64,000 nucleotides of DNA from JAXHMB01 sp034521755 (GTDB lineage Bacteria > Bacteroidota > Rhodothermia > Balneolales > Balneolaceae): the NCBI GenBank assembly GCA_034521755.1, contig JAXHMB010000004.1, positions 806,001 to 870,000 on the forward strand, read 5' to 3'. Under the pieces are notes generated by a model, which worked only from the letters and a program-made list of their open reading frames with translations, did no database searches and was not told the origin of the DNA. Positions within the stretch are counted from its first letter, which is position 1. The number at the start of each line of letters is the position of its first letter. Below, piece after piece: positions 18,844 through 27,522 of this stretch. A program made the position numbers and the translations under genes.

Positions 18844-19786
18844 ATCTAAAACAATACCTGATAGAACGTTGAAAAGGATTATAGGTTCCATAGAAGGTTC
18901 AGCAGATGGGCCTACAATTATAGTACTGGCAGGTTTGCATGGCAACGAGCCCTCCGGTGTGGAAGCACTGGAAAATGTTTTTAATATGATCAGGGCTGCC
19001 AAGATAGATTTCTCAGGAGCTTTTTTGGGAATTCGGGCTAATTTGCCTGCTCTGGAACAAGAAGTCCGTTATGTCGATGAAGACATGAACCGAATCTGGT
19101 TTCCTTCTATTATTGAAAAAATAAGGGAAACACCGGCAGAAGAACTGGAATCATCAGAGCGCATAGAAATAAAACGAGTACTTGGCATTATTGATGATGC
19201 CATTTCCAGGTCTCCGGAACAGCCAGCTATTATAGCCGATTTACACTCGTTTTCTGCAGAAGGTTGTATGTTTGCCATAACAGCTCCAAAAGATGATCAT
19301 ACCGAACTGCTTTCCAGTCTGCATATTCCGATGATATTTGGTATCGAAGACACCCTTCGCGGTACGGCATTGCGATATTACCAGGACTTGGGACACGTGA
19401 CATTTGCCCTTGAGGGAGGCCAGCATGAGAATGAGCTGACAGTATATAATGAGACAGCAGCTCTTCTTTTGTTGCTGCAGGAAGTAGGGTGTATCCAGAA
19501 AAAAGCGATATCACAGATCAAGGATTTTGCGAAACACTTGCGGAAGCATACGCATCATCTGCCTTCAAAAGTTGAGCTGGTTTATCAGCATATTATAGCA
19601 GACGGCGATGGTTTTGCAATGAGGCCGGGCTTTAAAAATTTTCAGTATATCAAAAAAGGAGAATGGCTGGCGAATGACAAAGATGGTAAAATACGCGCCC
19701 AGTGTGATGGCTACTTGCTGATGCCACTCTATCAGAACCAGGGCAATGATGGTTTTTTCGTAGTTCGCAAACAGGATAGTCGCTAA
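18809..19786 (+). CDS. succinylglutamate desuccinylase/aspartoacylase-family deacylase
   Basis: Zinc-dependent amidohydrolase of the M14-like AstE/AspA group, 325 residues. It shows the zinc motif LAGLHGNEPSGVEAL near the N-terminus, the later IIADLHSFSAEG, and an ALEGGQHEN segment that should carry the catalytic Glu. The C-terminal beta domain (HHLPSKVELVYQHIIADGDGFAMRPGF) is typical. Start choice is open: ATG 18809, or ATG 18818, which has GAGG just before it. It overlaps the upstream ligase gene, so it probably cleaves an N-acyl or gamma-glutamyl compound made or used in the same pathway; this is inference. Confidence 0.85.
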   Translation: MRKMDRTILKAKSKTIPDRTLKRIIGSIEGSADGPTIIVLAGLHGNEPSGVEALENVFNMIRAAKIDFSGAFLGIRANLPALEQEVRYVDEDMNRIWFPSIIEKIRETPAEELESSERIEIKRVLGIIDDAISRSPEQPAIIADLHSFSAEGCMFAITAPKDDHTELLSSLHIPMIFGIEDTLRGTALRYYQDLGHVTFALEGGQHENELTVYNETAALLLLLQEVGCIQKKAISQIKDFAKHLRKHTHHLPSKVELVYQHIIADGDGFAMRPGFKNFQYIKKGEWLANDKDGKIRAQCDGYLLMPLYQNQGNDGFFVVRKQDSR

Positions 19787-19875
19787 TTTTTGTTATTTTA
19801 GGTGTAGCAAACCGTATTTTTAGGAATTTTAAAGATGATTGATGGCATTAATCATCAATGAAACAGTAAGCAGCC

Positions 19876-20679
19876 ATGAATGATTATCAATTTGTTGACG
19901 GTACCCGGCTCTCATCGGTGATTGAGTCGCTTATTTTTGCCAGCCCGGAACCTATATCTGCTGAGAAAATATGCGATATTATTGCCCAGGGTGACGAGCA
20001 GCTGGAGCTTGAACCGGAGGCCATTGAGCCGTTTGTAGAAAAATTGAACCAGCGGTACGAAGAAAACGGTTTGGCTTTTAACATCTCAGCGATTGCCGGA
20101 GGCTATACCTTTGCTACCAAGAAAAAGTTTGAACCGTGGCTTAGTATTTTTCAGCATGAAGATGCCTACCGCAAGCTTTCCCAGTCGGCCATTGAAGCCC
20201 TGGCTATTGTAGCTTACAAGCAACCCGTTACCAAGCCCGAGGTTGATGATATACGCGGCGTGGATTCCGGGTATATTTTGCGCCAGCTGCTGGAGAAAGT
20301 TCTTATTGAAGTTTCCGGTCGTTTAGATGCTCCCGGTAAGCCATTGGTTTACAGAACCACCAAACATTTTTTAAAGCATTTCAATATTAATTCCATAGAC
20401 GAATTGCCCAAACCCCGGGAGATCGAAGAAATTCTCAAGGATGATGACATGGCCGATCATCGACAGTTTTTGGTTGACCGTCAGCTGGAGCTTTCTGATT
20501 TGCGTGAAGCAGAGGAAGAAGAAGTGAGCGACACCAAGCTTTCTTTGCTTGAAGCTGTTGAAGATGAAGAAATGGAAGGATCGTTGGATGAGCCAGCCGA
20601 TGAAGCAGAAGCCGAGAAGAAAATGGATGAGTTGGACGCTGCTGAAGAAGATGCACAGACCAATGCTGAAGAAGAATAA
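19876..20679 (+). CDS. scpB: segregation and condensation protein B
   Basis: Winged-helix kleisin-associated subunit of the SMC-ScpAB complex that compacts and segregates the chromosome. The conserved core covers about residues 8-175, with SVIESLIFASPEPISAEKI, LSQSAIEALAIVAYKQPVTKPEVDDIRGVDS and GRLDAPGKPLVYRTTKHFLKHF. The remaining ~90 residues are a very acidic, low-complexity tail, common in this lineage. It is followed at 37 bp by an RluB-type pseudouridine synthase, a conserved neighbour pair in many bacteria. ScpA is not in the window. Confidence 0.94.
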   Translation: MNDYQFVDGTRLSSVIESLIFASPEPISAEKICDIIAQGDEQLELEPEAIEPFVEKLNQRYEENGLAFNISAIAGGYTFATKKKFEPWLSIFQHEDAYRKLSQSAIEALAIVAYKQPVTKPEVDDIRGVDSGYILRQLLEKVLIEVSGRLDAPGKPLVYRTTKHFLKHFNINSIDELPKPREIEEILKDDDMADHRQFLVDRQLELSDLREAEEEEVSDTKLSLLEAVEDEEMEGSLDEPADEAEAEKKMDELDAAEEDAQTNAEEE

Positions 20680-20716
20680 ATCACACCTGTAATTTTAAGT
20701 TTTATCCACCTAATTA

Positions 20717-21517
20717 ATGTCTAAAAGACGAAGACGAAACAATCAGCCTAAAAACCCACCTGAAGCAGAACAGGATTATGGTAAAGACGAAGAAATTCGC
20801 ATTAATAAATATATCGCCCACTGTGGTTTTTGCTCCCGCCGCGATGCCGATGATTATGTATCCGCCGGTAAAGTAAAAGTAAATGATGAAGTAGTAACCG
20901 AGCACGGTACAAAGGTTAAGCGGACTGACAAGGTAGAAGTAGACGGTCAGGTTATCAGCCTGGAAAAGTTTGTGTATATCCTGTTGAATAAGCCCAAAGA
21001 TACGATTACCACCACCGATGATCCCCGCGACCGCGATACGGTGATGGACAAAATTGAAGATGCTACCGGCAAGCGTGTTTATCCGGTGGGTCGGCTGGAC
21101 CGTCATACCATGGGCTTGTTGGTTTTAACCAACGATGGGGACTTGGCTCACCGGCTGATGCATCCCAGCTATCAGGTGCGCAAGACCTATGAAGTGGAAA
21201 CGGAGCGATTTATGACAGACGAGGAATTAAATCAGCTGAAAGAAGGAATTACGCTCGAAGATGGGCCGGCCAGCGCTCATAAACTTTCTCGAATACCAAA
21301 CGGATTTCTCCTTACTATCTTTGAAGGACGGAACCGGCTGGTGCGCCGCATGGTGGAATATTTTGGAACAGAAGTCACCAAGCTGAAGCGCATCGATTAT
21401 GCCGGGTTGAATCTCAAGAACGTAAAAATGGGTCGCTGGCGCTATCTCACCCAAAAAGAAATTAATGCCCTGCGCGAAATGGTAGAATTAGATACACTGG
21501 ACTTTAATAAGAATTAA
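20717..21517 (+). CDS. rluB: 23S rRNA pseudouridine synthase, RluB/RsuA family
   Basis: Isomerises a specific uridine in 23S rRNA. The 266 residues begin with a short basic extension (SKRRRRNNQPKNPP), then an S4 RNA-binding domain (RINKYIAHCGFCSRRDADDYVSAGKVKVN) and the synthase core with the catalytic Asp in VGRLDRHTMGLLVLTNDG and the family motif HPSYQVRKTYEV. RluB is the usual partner of scpB, but RluB, RluE and RluF are hard to separate by eye. The next gene starts 3 bp after the stop. Confidence 0.9.
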   Translation: MSKRRRRNNQPKNPPEAEQDYGKDEEIRINKYIAHCGFCSRRDADDYVSAGKVKVNDEVVTEHGTKVKRTDKVEVDGQVISLEKFVYILLNKPKDTITTTDDPRDRDTVMDKIEDATGKRVYPVGRLDRHTMGLLVLTNDGDLAHRLMHPSYQVRKTYEVETERFMTDEELNQLKEGITLEDGPASAHKLSRIPNGFLLTIFEGRNRLVRRMVEYFGTEVTKLKRIDYAGLNLKNVKMGRWRYLTQKEINALREMVELDTLDFNKN

Positions 21518-21520
21518 ACG

Positions 21521-22396
21521 ATGACTTTCGAGACCATTACCAAGACTTCCGGATCAGTTCCTTCCACTGAAGACCTGCCTATTCGCTACGACTTGTATGT
21601 GCCGGGCAGCAACAGCCAGCACGAATTTCCCGTCATCATTTTTTTGCATGGCTTTAAAGGATTTAAGGACTGGGGAACTTTTCCGGCTGTTTGTGAAGAA
21701 TTGTGCAGCTTGGGTTTTGCCGTGGTAGCCATGAACTTTTCGTTGAACGGCATCGGCGAAAATAAAATGGAGTTCGACCGGCTCGACCTGTTTGCCCGCC
21801 AAACCTTGTCGCAGGATTTGGATGATGTGGGTAGTGTAATTGAGGCATTACAGTCCGGGGAAATTACTACCGATAAAGCCAGGTTAAATACCGATGAGAT
21901 AGGTATTCTCGGTCATTCGCGTGGCGGACATACGGCTGTGGCTGCCGCCGCAGAGTATACTGAGATTGTATGTTTAGTGACTTGGTCAGCTGTAGTAGAT
22001 TATAATGCTCGCTGGAGTGATGAGATGATTAAGGACTGGGAAACACGCGGGGTGACGGAGATCAAAAATGGCCGCACCGGACAAATCATGCCGGTCAAGA
22101 AAGTGGTCTATGAAGATGCTCTTGCCAATGCCGATCGCGTGATTGCTCTTAATAGAATTAAGAAGCTGCATATACCCTCTCTTTTTGTGCATTCTAAAGA
22201 TGATGAGGCTGTTTCGTACCATGATGCGGAGAAATTGTACAAGGCTTCTCCATCTGAAGATAAAGAACTGAAACTGGTTCAAAATACCGGCCATACCTTT
22301 GGTGGTACGCACCCATTCGAGGATGAAGAGTTTCCGGAACCACTGGCAGATGTTATGGAAGCCACCGGCAAGTGGTTTCAGTACTATCTGCAATAG
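21521..22396 (+). CDS. alpha/beta hydrolase (dienelactone-hydrolase-like)
   Basis: A 291-residue cytosolic serine hydrolase with no signal peptide. It shows the oxyanion-hole region FLHGFKGFKDWG, the nucleophile elbow GHSRGGHTAV with Ser in G-x-S-x-G, an acid-bearing strand (PSLFVHSKDDEAVS) and the late histidine in NTGHTFGGTHPF. This order fits a full catalytic triad. The substrate is unknown. It follows rluB by 3 bp and precedes a TPR protein, so it may be the middle of an operon. Confidence 0.85.
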   Translation: MTFETITKTSGSVPSTEDLPIRYDLYVPGSNSQHEFPVIIFLHGFKGFKDWGTFPAVCEELCSLGFAVVAMNFSLNGIGENKMEFDRLDLFARQTLSQDLDDVGSVIEALQSGEITTDKARLNTDEIGILGHSRGGHTAVAAAAEYTEIVCLVTWSAVVDYNARWSDEMIKDWETRGVTEIKNGRTGQIMPVKKVVYEDALANADRVIALNRIKKLHIPSLFVHSKDDEAVSYHDAEKLYKASPSEDKELKLVQNTGHTFGGTHPFEDEEFPEPLADVMEATGKWFQYYLQ

Positions 22397-22441
22397 CAAT
22401 AATTGACAGCTTCCGAAGTTATTATCAAAAATGCATTGCTG

Positions 22442-23596
22442 ATGAGAAAAATCGGTCTATTATTTTTTGTATTTCTATTCTTATTAGGAAGTAGCACAAG
22501 GGCTCAATTGCCCGAACTTATCAATGATGCTGCTTTTCGATCCGATGCCCAGACAGCAGTAGACTCCATTTACAACTTCAAGTTCCAGGCTGCTGATAAG
22601 CAGCTTCGTCCCTGGCAAGAGCAGTATCCCGATCATCCCCTTTGGGACCTGATGGATGGCATAAAATTGTGGTGGCAGGTATTGTCAGATCTGGAAGATC
22701 CGTCGAATGATGAGCAGTTTTTTAATCTCATGAAGCGGGTTGATTATAAAGCTTCGCAGCTTTTAAGGAGACAGCGTTCTCATGCTGATGCCTTAATTAT
22801 CAAAGCGGTAAGTAATGGATATATTGGCCGGCAATATGCCAACCGAAGTGAATGGATTTCGAGCGTCAACCAGGCGCGGAAAGCGATGAGTGCCTATGAA
22901 TACCTGTTGGAGCTTAAGCCTGATCTGGCTGATTTGAAACTGGCAGAAGGGATGAAGCTGTATTATTCAGCACACTTGCCGGAAGCGTATCCGATAGTGA
23001 AAACGGTATCGTGGTTTTTGCCTGAAGGAGATAAAGAAGAAGGGCTAAAACTGATGAAAGTTGCTTCGGAAGAAGCTATTTTTGCCCGCGCTGAAGCCAC
23101 CTATTTTCTGGGGAATATCAATTATAATTATGAGCACAACTATGAAACGGCGCTGCGTCACTTCCGAAGCTTGTACGAAACCTATCCCAATAACAATTAT
23201 TATGTGCGATATTATGTGAGAGTGCTTTACAGGATGAAGAAGTATGAAACAGCGCTGAACGTGATCAGTGAATCGTTACAAAGATGGGAGCAGAATTCGC
23301 TGGCTTTTGAAAGTGTACTGCGGGAAGAACTGTTGACATGGAAAGGACGAATGTTAACAAAAGAGAATAAAAAAGATGAGGCGCTATCAAGTTTAAGACT
23401 GGCCTTTGAAGCAGGCTTTGATCTGCCTGCCACTCAAAATCGATCGTATCATGTGATATCCGGATTTTTGCTGGGGAAATTATTACATGAAAATAATAGC
23501 AGGGTGGAGTCAAAAAAAGTGCTTACGCATGTGGCAGCTTGTAAGGCTGAGCCGGAATATCGCGAGGCCGCCCAAAAGTTGATGGATAACAGCTAA
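22442..23596 (+). CDS. secreted tetratricopeptide-like protein
   Basis: Exported protein of about 384 residues. The likely start is ATG 22442, since it places a clean signal peptide (MRKIGLLFFVFLFLLGSSTRAQ) at the N-terminus; an upstream TTG at 22403 would add 13 unlikely residues. The mature part is all-helical with TPR-like units, for example AEATYFLGNINYNYEHNYETALRHF and YVRVLYRMKKYETALNVI. No enzymatic motif is seen. It probably acts in periplasmic protein-protein contacts. Weakly linked by position to the hydrolase upstream. Confidence 0.72.
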   Translation: MRKIGLLFFVFLFLLGSSTRAQLPELINDAAFRSDAQTAVDSIYNFKFQAADKQLRPWQEQYPDHPLWDLMDGIKLWWQVLSDLEDPSNDEQFFNLMKRVDYKASQLLRRQRSHADALIIKAVSNGYIGRQYANRSEWISSVNQARKAMSAYEYLLELKPDLADLKLAEGMKLYYSAHLPEAYPIVKTVSWFLPEGDKEEGLKLMKVASEEAIFARAEATYFLGNINYNYEHNYETALRHFRSLYETYPNNNYYVRYYVRVLYRMKKYETALNVISESLQRWEQNSLAFESVLREELLTWKGRMLTKENKKDEALSSLRLAFEAGFDLPATQNRSYHVISGFLLGKLLHENNSRVESKKVLTHVAACKAEPEYREAAQKLMDNS

Positions 23597-23608
23597 AAGA
23601 ATGATATC

Positions 23609-24529
23609 ATGCATATTAAACAGGTGATGGTTATGGGAGCGGGAGCCGTTGGAGGATACTTTGGCGGACGCCTGGCCGAGCGAACCGATGTTGATGTGAG
23701 CTTCATTGCCCGGGGGCCGCACCTGGAAGCTCTTCAAAAAGAGGGGTTGCTAATTAAAAGTGAGCAAGGAACCAGCAGAATAAATATTCAGGCTTTTCGC
23801 AATCCTACACACGCACCAGCGGTTGACCTTATTCTATTTACCGTAAAAAGCTATGACACAGCTGAAGCTATTGAACAGATAGCACCGGTCGTTTCTGAAC
23901 ACACCCAAATTTTGACTATCCAAAATGGAATTGAGAATTACCCGCAATTGGTTGAAGCTTTTGGCGCAGAACGAGTTATACAAGGCTTTTGCAAAATTGG
24001 AGCCGGAGTATCCAGGCCGGGGGTGATAGCGCATAAGGCATTTGGAGAAATCACTGCAGGTGAACAGGACGGATCTGAATCTGAGCGGGTAAAAGTAATC
24101 GAAGCGCTATTTGGTCAGGCCAAAGTTCCTATTCACATTTCGTCACAAATCACCAAAGATGTTTGGCTGAAATTTACCTGGAACTGTTTGCTGAACATGG
24201 TTACGGCAGCAGGGAATGTAACGGTAGATCAAATTTTCCATCACAAAGAAAGCGAGCAGCTTTGTTATAAGCTGTTTGATGAATTACAGCAAGTAGCTGC
24301 TAAAGAAGGTATTGAGCTTTTGGATAAAGAAGGCGAAGCTATTATTGAATCATCAAAAAAACTGAAAGGTTTTGAGACTTCTACCTACCAGGATCGCCAG
24401 AAGGGGAAGCCGATGGAGTATGAAGCTTTTACGGGGGCTGTAGTCCGGCTTGCTGAAAAGCATAATATAGATATTCCTCACCATCAAACGTTATATGCAC
24501 TCTTAAAATTAATTGATAATGGTGGCTAG
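23609..24529 (+). CDS. panE: 2-dehydropantoate 2-reductase family protein
   Basis: NADPH-dependent ketopantoate reductase of pantothenate/CoA synthesis, or a close relative. The 306 residues start with the dinucleotide motif VMVMGAGAVGGYFGGRLAE. They contain TVKSYDTAEAIEQI and the NGIEN segment, and the catalytic Lys region VWLKFTWNCLLNMVTA. The C-terminal helix pattern KPMEYEAFTGAVVRLAEKHNIDIPHHQTLYALL is also typical. No other pan gene is near, so paralogues of different substrate range remain possible. Confidence 0.85.
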   Translation: MHIKQVMVMGAGAVGGYFGGRLAERTDVDVSFIARGPHLEALQKEGLLIKSEQGTSRINIQAFRNPTHAPAVDLILFTVKSYDTAEAIEQIAPVVSEHTQILTIQNGIENYPQLVEAFGAERVIQGFCKIGAGVSRPGVIAHKAFGEITAGEQDGSESERVKVIEALFGQAKVPIHISSQITKDVWLKFTWNCLLNMVTAAGNVTVDQIFHHKESEQLCYKLFDELQQVAAKEGIELLDKEGEAIIESSKKLKGFETSTYQDRQKGKPMEYEAFTGAVVRLAEKHNIDIPHHQTLYALLKLIDNGG

Positions 24530-24580
24530 TTATTGGTTATTAGTTAATAGCGATTTACAAATAACGAATACCCAATAACT

Positions 24581-25066
24581 ATGCTGATAGGCATTATATC
24601 TGATACGCACGATCATATAGAACATACGAAGCAAGCGGTCTCCCTGTTTAAGCAGCGTAATGTTGATGTTGTGATTCATGCCGGCGACTATTGCAGCCCG
24701 TTTATGATCCCTCTTTTTGAGGGGCTGCCCATGCAAGGAGTTTTTGGCAATAACGATGGGGATCTGCAAACCCTTCTTAAAAAGGCTGATGAAGCTGATG
24801 TTGAAATAGCCGGTGGATTTCTGGAAGTGAAGGCCGATGACTGCTCTATTGCTGTTTATCACGGTACCTATCAGGGCATTACCGATGCTTTGCACAGCTG
24901 TGGGAAATATGATGTGGTCATCAGCGGGCATACCCACGAAACAGTTAGCAAGAGAGTGGGTAATACCTTAGCGATTAATCCCGGTACCGCCAACGGATTT
25001 GACGGAGATGCTACCATTGCTTTTTTAGACACTGATGCAATGGAAGTTGTGTTTACTACACTATGA
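24581..25066 (+). CDS. YfcE/MJ0936-type metallophosphoesterase
   Basis: A small calcineurin-like phosphodiesterase of 161 residues. All metal-binding motifs are in order: ISDTHDH (N-terminus), HAGDYCS, GNNDGD and SGHTHE followed by NPGTANG. Family members hydrolyse phosphodiesters with divalent metals; the cellular substrate is not known. Convergent with the isocitrate dehydrogenase gene, 5 bp apart. Confidence 0.9.
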   Translation: MLIGIISDTHDHIEHTKQAVSLFKQRNVDVVIHAGDYCSPFMIPLFEGLPMQGVFGNNDGDLQTLLKKADEADVEIAGGFLEVKADDCSIAVYHGTYQGITDALHSCGKYDVVISGHTHETVSKRVGNTLAINPGTANGFDGDATIAFLDTDAMEVVFTTL

Positions 25067-25071
25067 GATAA

Positions 25072-26070
25072 TCAAAGCTTCTTGCAGACGGCTTCGGTAA
25101 AGGTTTTGGTGTTGCCGGTTCCGCCGATGTCAGGGGTGCACACTGATTTATCTGCCAGCGTTTCATGAACGGCATTGCGTATTTTGTCGGACAATTCCTG
25201 TTCGCCAATATATTCCAGCATCATCAGTGCGGACAACAAGAAGGCGATAGGGTTGGCTTTGTTTTGTCCGGCAATGTCAGGAGCGGAGCCGTGAACAGCT
25301 TCAAACATGGCAGCATCATCGCCGATGTTGGCAGCGCCGGTTAGTCCCAGTCCGCCAATCAGGCCGGCGGCCAGATCAGAAAGGATATCACCAAAGAGGT
25401 TGGTAGTAACGATGATATCAAATTGCTCTGGACGCATCACCATTTGCATGGCCATGTTATCTACAATCAGGTCTTCAAATTCTATATCAGGAAAGTCTTT
25501 GGCAATTTCTTGACCTACCTCAAGAAAAAGGCCACAGGTAAACTTTAGGATATTGGCTTTGTGGACCAGGGTGATCTTCTTCCGGTTATTATTTTGCGCA
25601 TATTCAAAAGCGGCGCGGATAATTTTTTCGCTGGCTCTTCTGGTTACTACGGCAATGCTCTCAGCATGACTGTGCTTTTTTACCCACTGTTCTTTACCAA
25701 TGTATAGACCTTCAGTGTTTTCACGGAACATCACCAGGTCTACATTGTCAAAACGAGTCTCAATATGGGGGATGGTTTTTGCAGGACGAATATTGCTGTA
25801 CAGGCTCATCTTTTTGCGAAGGCTCACATTTACTGAGCGAAATCCGGCTCCGACCGGGGTAGTCAGCGGTCCCTTAAGGGCTACCTTATATTTGTTAAGC
25901 GCTTCAAGGGTTTCATCAGGGAGAGGAGTGCCAAGTTCATCCTGGGCAGTTTGCCCGGCGGTGCATCGTATCCAGTTAATTTCTGCACCGGCTTTCTCAA
26001 GAATGGCAGTTACTGATTCAGATATCTCGGGACCAATTCCGTCCCCGGGAATAAGTACAATGTCGTGCAT
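25072..26070 (-). CDS. isocitrate/isopropylmalate dehydrogenase family protein
   Basis: Decarboxylating dehydrogenase, most like NAD-dependent isocitrate dehydrogenase. With the start at ATG 26068-26070 it begins MHDIVLIPGDGIGPE and has 332 residues; an upstream in-frame start would add 16 atypical residues. Further signatures are FRSVNVSLRKKMSLYSNIRP, FRENTEGLYIG, the catalytic Lys region VHKANILKFTCGLF, TTNLFGDILSDL, HGSAPDIAG and a C-terminal NADH-site segment. It converts isocitrate to 2-oxoglutarate in the TCA cycle if the assignment is right; isopropylmalate or homoisocitrate activity cannot be excluded. Confidence 0.88.
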   Translation of the reverse strand: MHDIVLIPGDGIGPEISESVTAILEKAGAEINWIRCTAGQTAQDELGTPLPDETLEALNKYKVALKGPLTTPVGAGFRSVNVSLRKKMSLYSNIRPAKTIPHIETRFDNVDLVMFRENTEGLYIGKEQWVKKHSHAESIAVVTRRASEKIIRAAFEYAQNNNRKKITLVHKANILKFTCGLFLEVGQEIAKDFPDIEFEDLIVDNMAMQMVMRPEQFDIIVTTNLFGDILSDLAAGLIGGLGLTGAANIGDDAAMFEAVHGSAPDIAGQNKANPIAFLLSALMMLEYIGEQELSDKIRNAVHETLADKSVCTPDIGGTGNTKTFTEAVCKKL

Positions 26071-26172
26071 AAAAACGGTGTTTTTCAGTTTAAATAAATG
26101 TAAGCGCCAAAGATACAAACTATGCAGCTCATTGTCATAAAACTAAATGGTAAAGAATCTATACGAGTAATA

Positions 26173-26604
26173 TTAGTACCTATGACTTCGGGACTGCAGC
26201 CTGTTATCTAAGCTTAGCTTGCCGGGACCAATAAAAAGAAGGCTGATAAAAACGATAGCCAGCTCAATACTATGTGATATAGCCGCAAATCCGTCATTAG
26301 CAGCTATATTGGTGGCCGTTGCAACTATCATAACTACGATAAGCATAGAAAGGGTGGGTTTGAAGAAAAGCCCGAGTAGTAGAAAAATGCCGCCAAAAAA
26401 CTCTGTGATGGCTGCCATAAATCCAAAAAACATAGGAGTAAAGTTAATCCCTAAAGATTGTGTGGCTTGTCCCACTTCGGTCCACATCTCAGGTCCGCCA
26501 AATAATTTAGGTGAGCCATGGATAATGAGCATAATGCCCAAGCCTATGCGTAAGATTAAGAGACCAACATTTCGGTATTTACCGGATTTTCTACTTCTAA
26601 CCAT
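26173..26604 (-). CDS. DoxX family membrane protein
   Basis: A four-helix inner-membrane protein of 143 residues. The first helix with LLILRIGLGIMLIIHGSPKLFGG is the DoxX signature, followed by FFGFMAAITEFFGGIFLLLGLFFKP. DoxX proteins have been linked to redox stress and quinone-related functions, but this member's role is unknown. It is upstream of and on the same strand as the dehydrogenase gene, separated by about 100 bp. Confidence 0.85.
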   Translation of the reverse strand: MVRSRKSGKYRNVGLLILRIGLGIMLIIHGSPKLFGGPEMWTEVGQATQSLGINFTPMFFGFMAAITEFFGGIFLLLGLFFKPTLSMLIVVMIVATATNIAANDGFAAISHSIELAIVFISLLFIGPGKLSLDNRLQSRSHRY

Positions 26605-26880
26605 TCTGTTTATATACTTTTATCAAAAACTAATTATACCAAACTCATTACTAATATCGAACGCCGGTTGGCAAATAGTGTTTAAAAGATTGTTAATAAT
26701 GAAGGCGGAATTGTATTGATGGCAACAGTTCTGGTTTGGCTTTTGCCTTGGTTGACAACTGGATGTAAAATTCAACTGTAGGGGATGATTCAGGTGAGAT
26801 TAGTACAACATGCGTCGTTTTTTTGCTATTTATAACTGCTATTTCAATATTATTCCAAACATTAACAAGAGAATATAGAG
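26605..26880. other. intergenic region between divergent genes
   Basis: 276 bp separate the DoxX gene from the divergent membrane-protein pair. The only item worth noting is a 20-codon ORF (26719-26781) whose translation ends in an LTTGC lipobox-like sequence; it has no good ribosome binding site. No terminator or known RNA was seen. Confidence 0.35.
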
Positions 26881-27522
26881 ATGGGAAAAATATTTCTTTG
26901 GATTTTGGGTGGTGCTCTTTTGGCTACAGGAGCTTTTTTTATTCCTGAGCAATCAGGCAGTATGTGGCCGTCACTTTTTTTAAGCAGCAGTGCGGTTCTA
27001 ATATATCTGGCTGCTTTTTGTTTTGTATGGCTTAAAAAAATTCAGTCTGCAACCAAACGTAAAGCAATAGGGTGGACGCTGGGAATACTGGTCGTTTTTT
27101 CAGGCATTTCGGCAGCTATCAGCTATGAATCAAGCCAGCGGCAAAAAGAGACTTTGGTTACCATACGATCCACCATTGAAACCGGTATTATTCAAAACTA
27201 CGTAAACGAACCTCTTTTAAAAACTTTAAGGGCACATGCTCAGGGTTCCGGGGATTCCAATGATTTTGGGAAGTTATTTAGAGCAGAATACGATTCTTTA
27301 ATAACAGAAGAAGGAATGCTGGCCTACGATAAAGACAGAGATGATAATACAGTGTTTGTGTATATGGCAAAAGCATCTGCCGACAGCTTAGTTCTTATTG
27401 GGGAATCGGCCTATTTGAAAGGGGAAAGTTCTGATTTTAAAAACCATTCGGGTGAAACGGGACGGTACCAGGTTAAAGGAATATTAACATCAGGGGGGAT
27501 TGATTATGAACGAGCAAACTAA
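26881..27522 (+). CDS. membrane protein of unknown function, first of a tandem pair
   Basis: A 213-residue protein with three hydrophobic segments in the first ~85 residues (IFLWILGGALLATGAFF, SLFLSSSAVLIYLAAFCFVW, AIGWTLGILVVFSGISAAI) and a soluble domain after them. Its C-terminal end SSDFKNHSGETGRYQVKG resembles the end of the next gene (GFKNADGDSGRVQV), so the two appear to be paralogues. I do not recognise a known family. The stop lies 17 bp inside the next gene, indicating coupled translation. Confidence 0.65.
   Translation: MGKIFLWILGGALLATGAFFIPEQSGSMWPSLFLSSSAVLIYLAAFCFVWLKKIQSATKRKAIGWTLGILVVFSGISAAISYESSQRQKETLVTIRSTIETGIIQNYVNEPLLKTLRAHAQGSGDSNDFGKLFRAEYDSLITEEGMLAYDKDRDDNTVFVYMAKASADSLVLIGESAYLKGESSDFKNHSGETGRYQVKGILTSGGIDYERAN

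Noticed and set aside
24530..24580. Inverted AGTTATTGG...CCAATAACT around the metallophosphoesterase start
   Set aside because: Arms are short and A+T-rich over 50 bp with no T-run; neither terminator nor operator could be supported.
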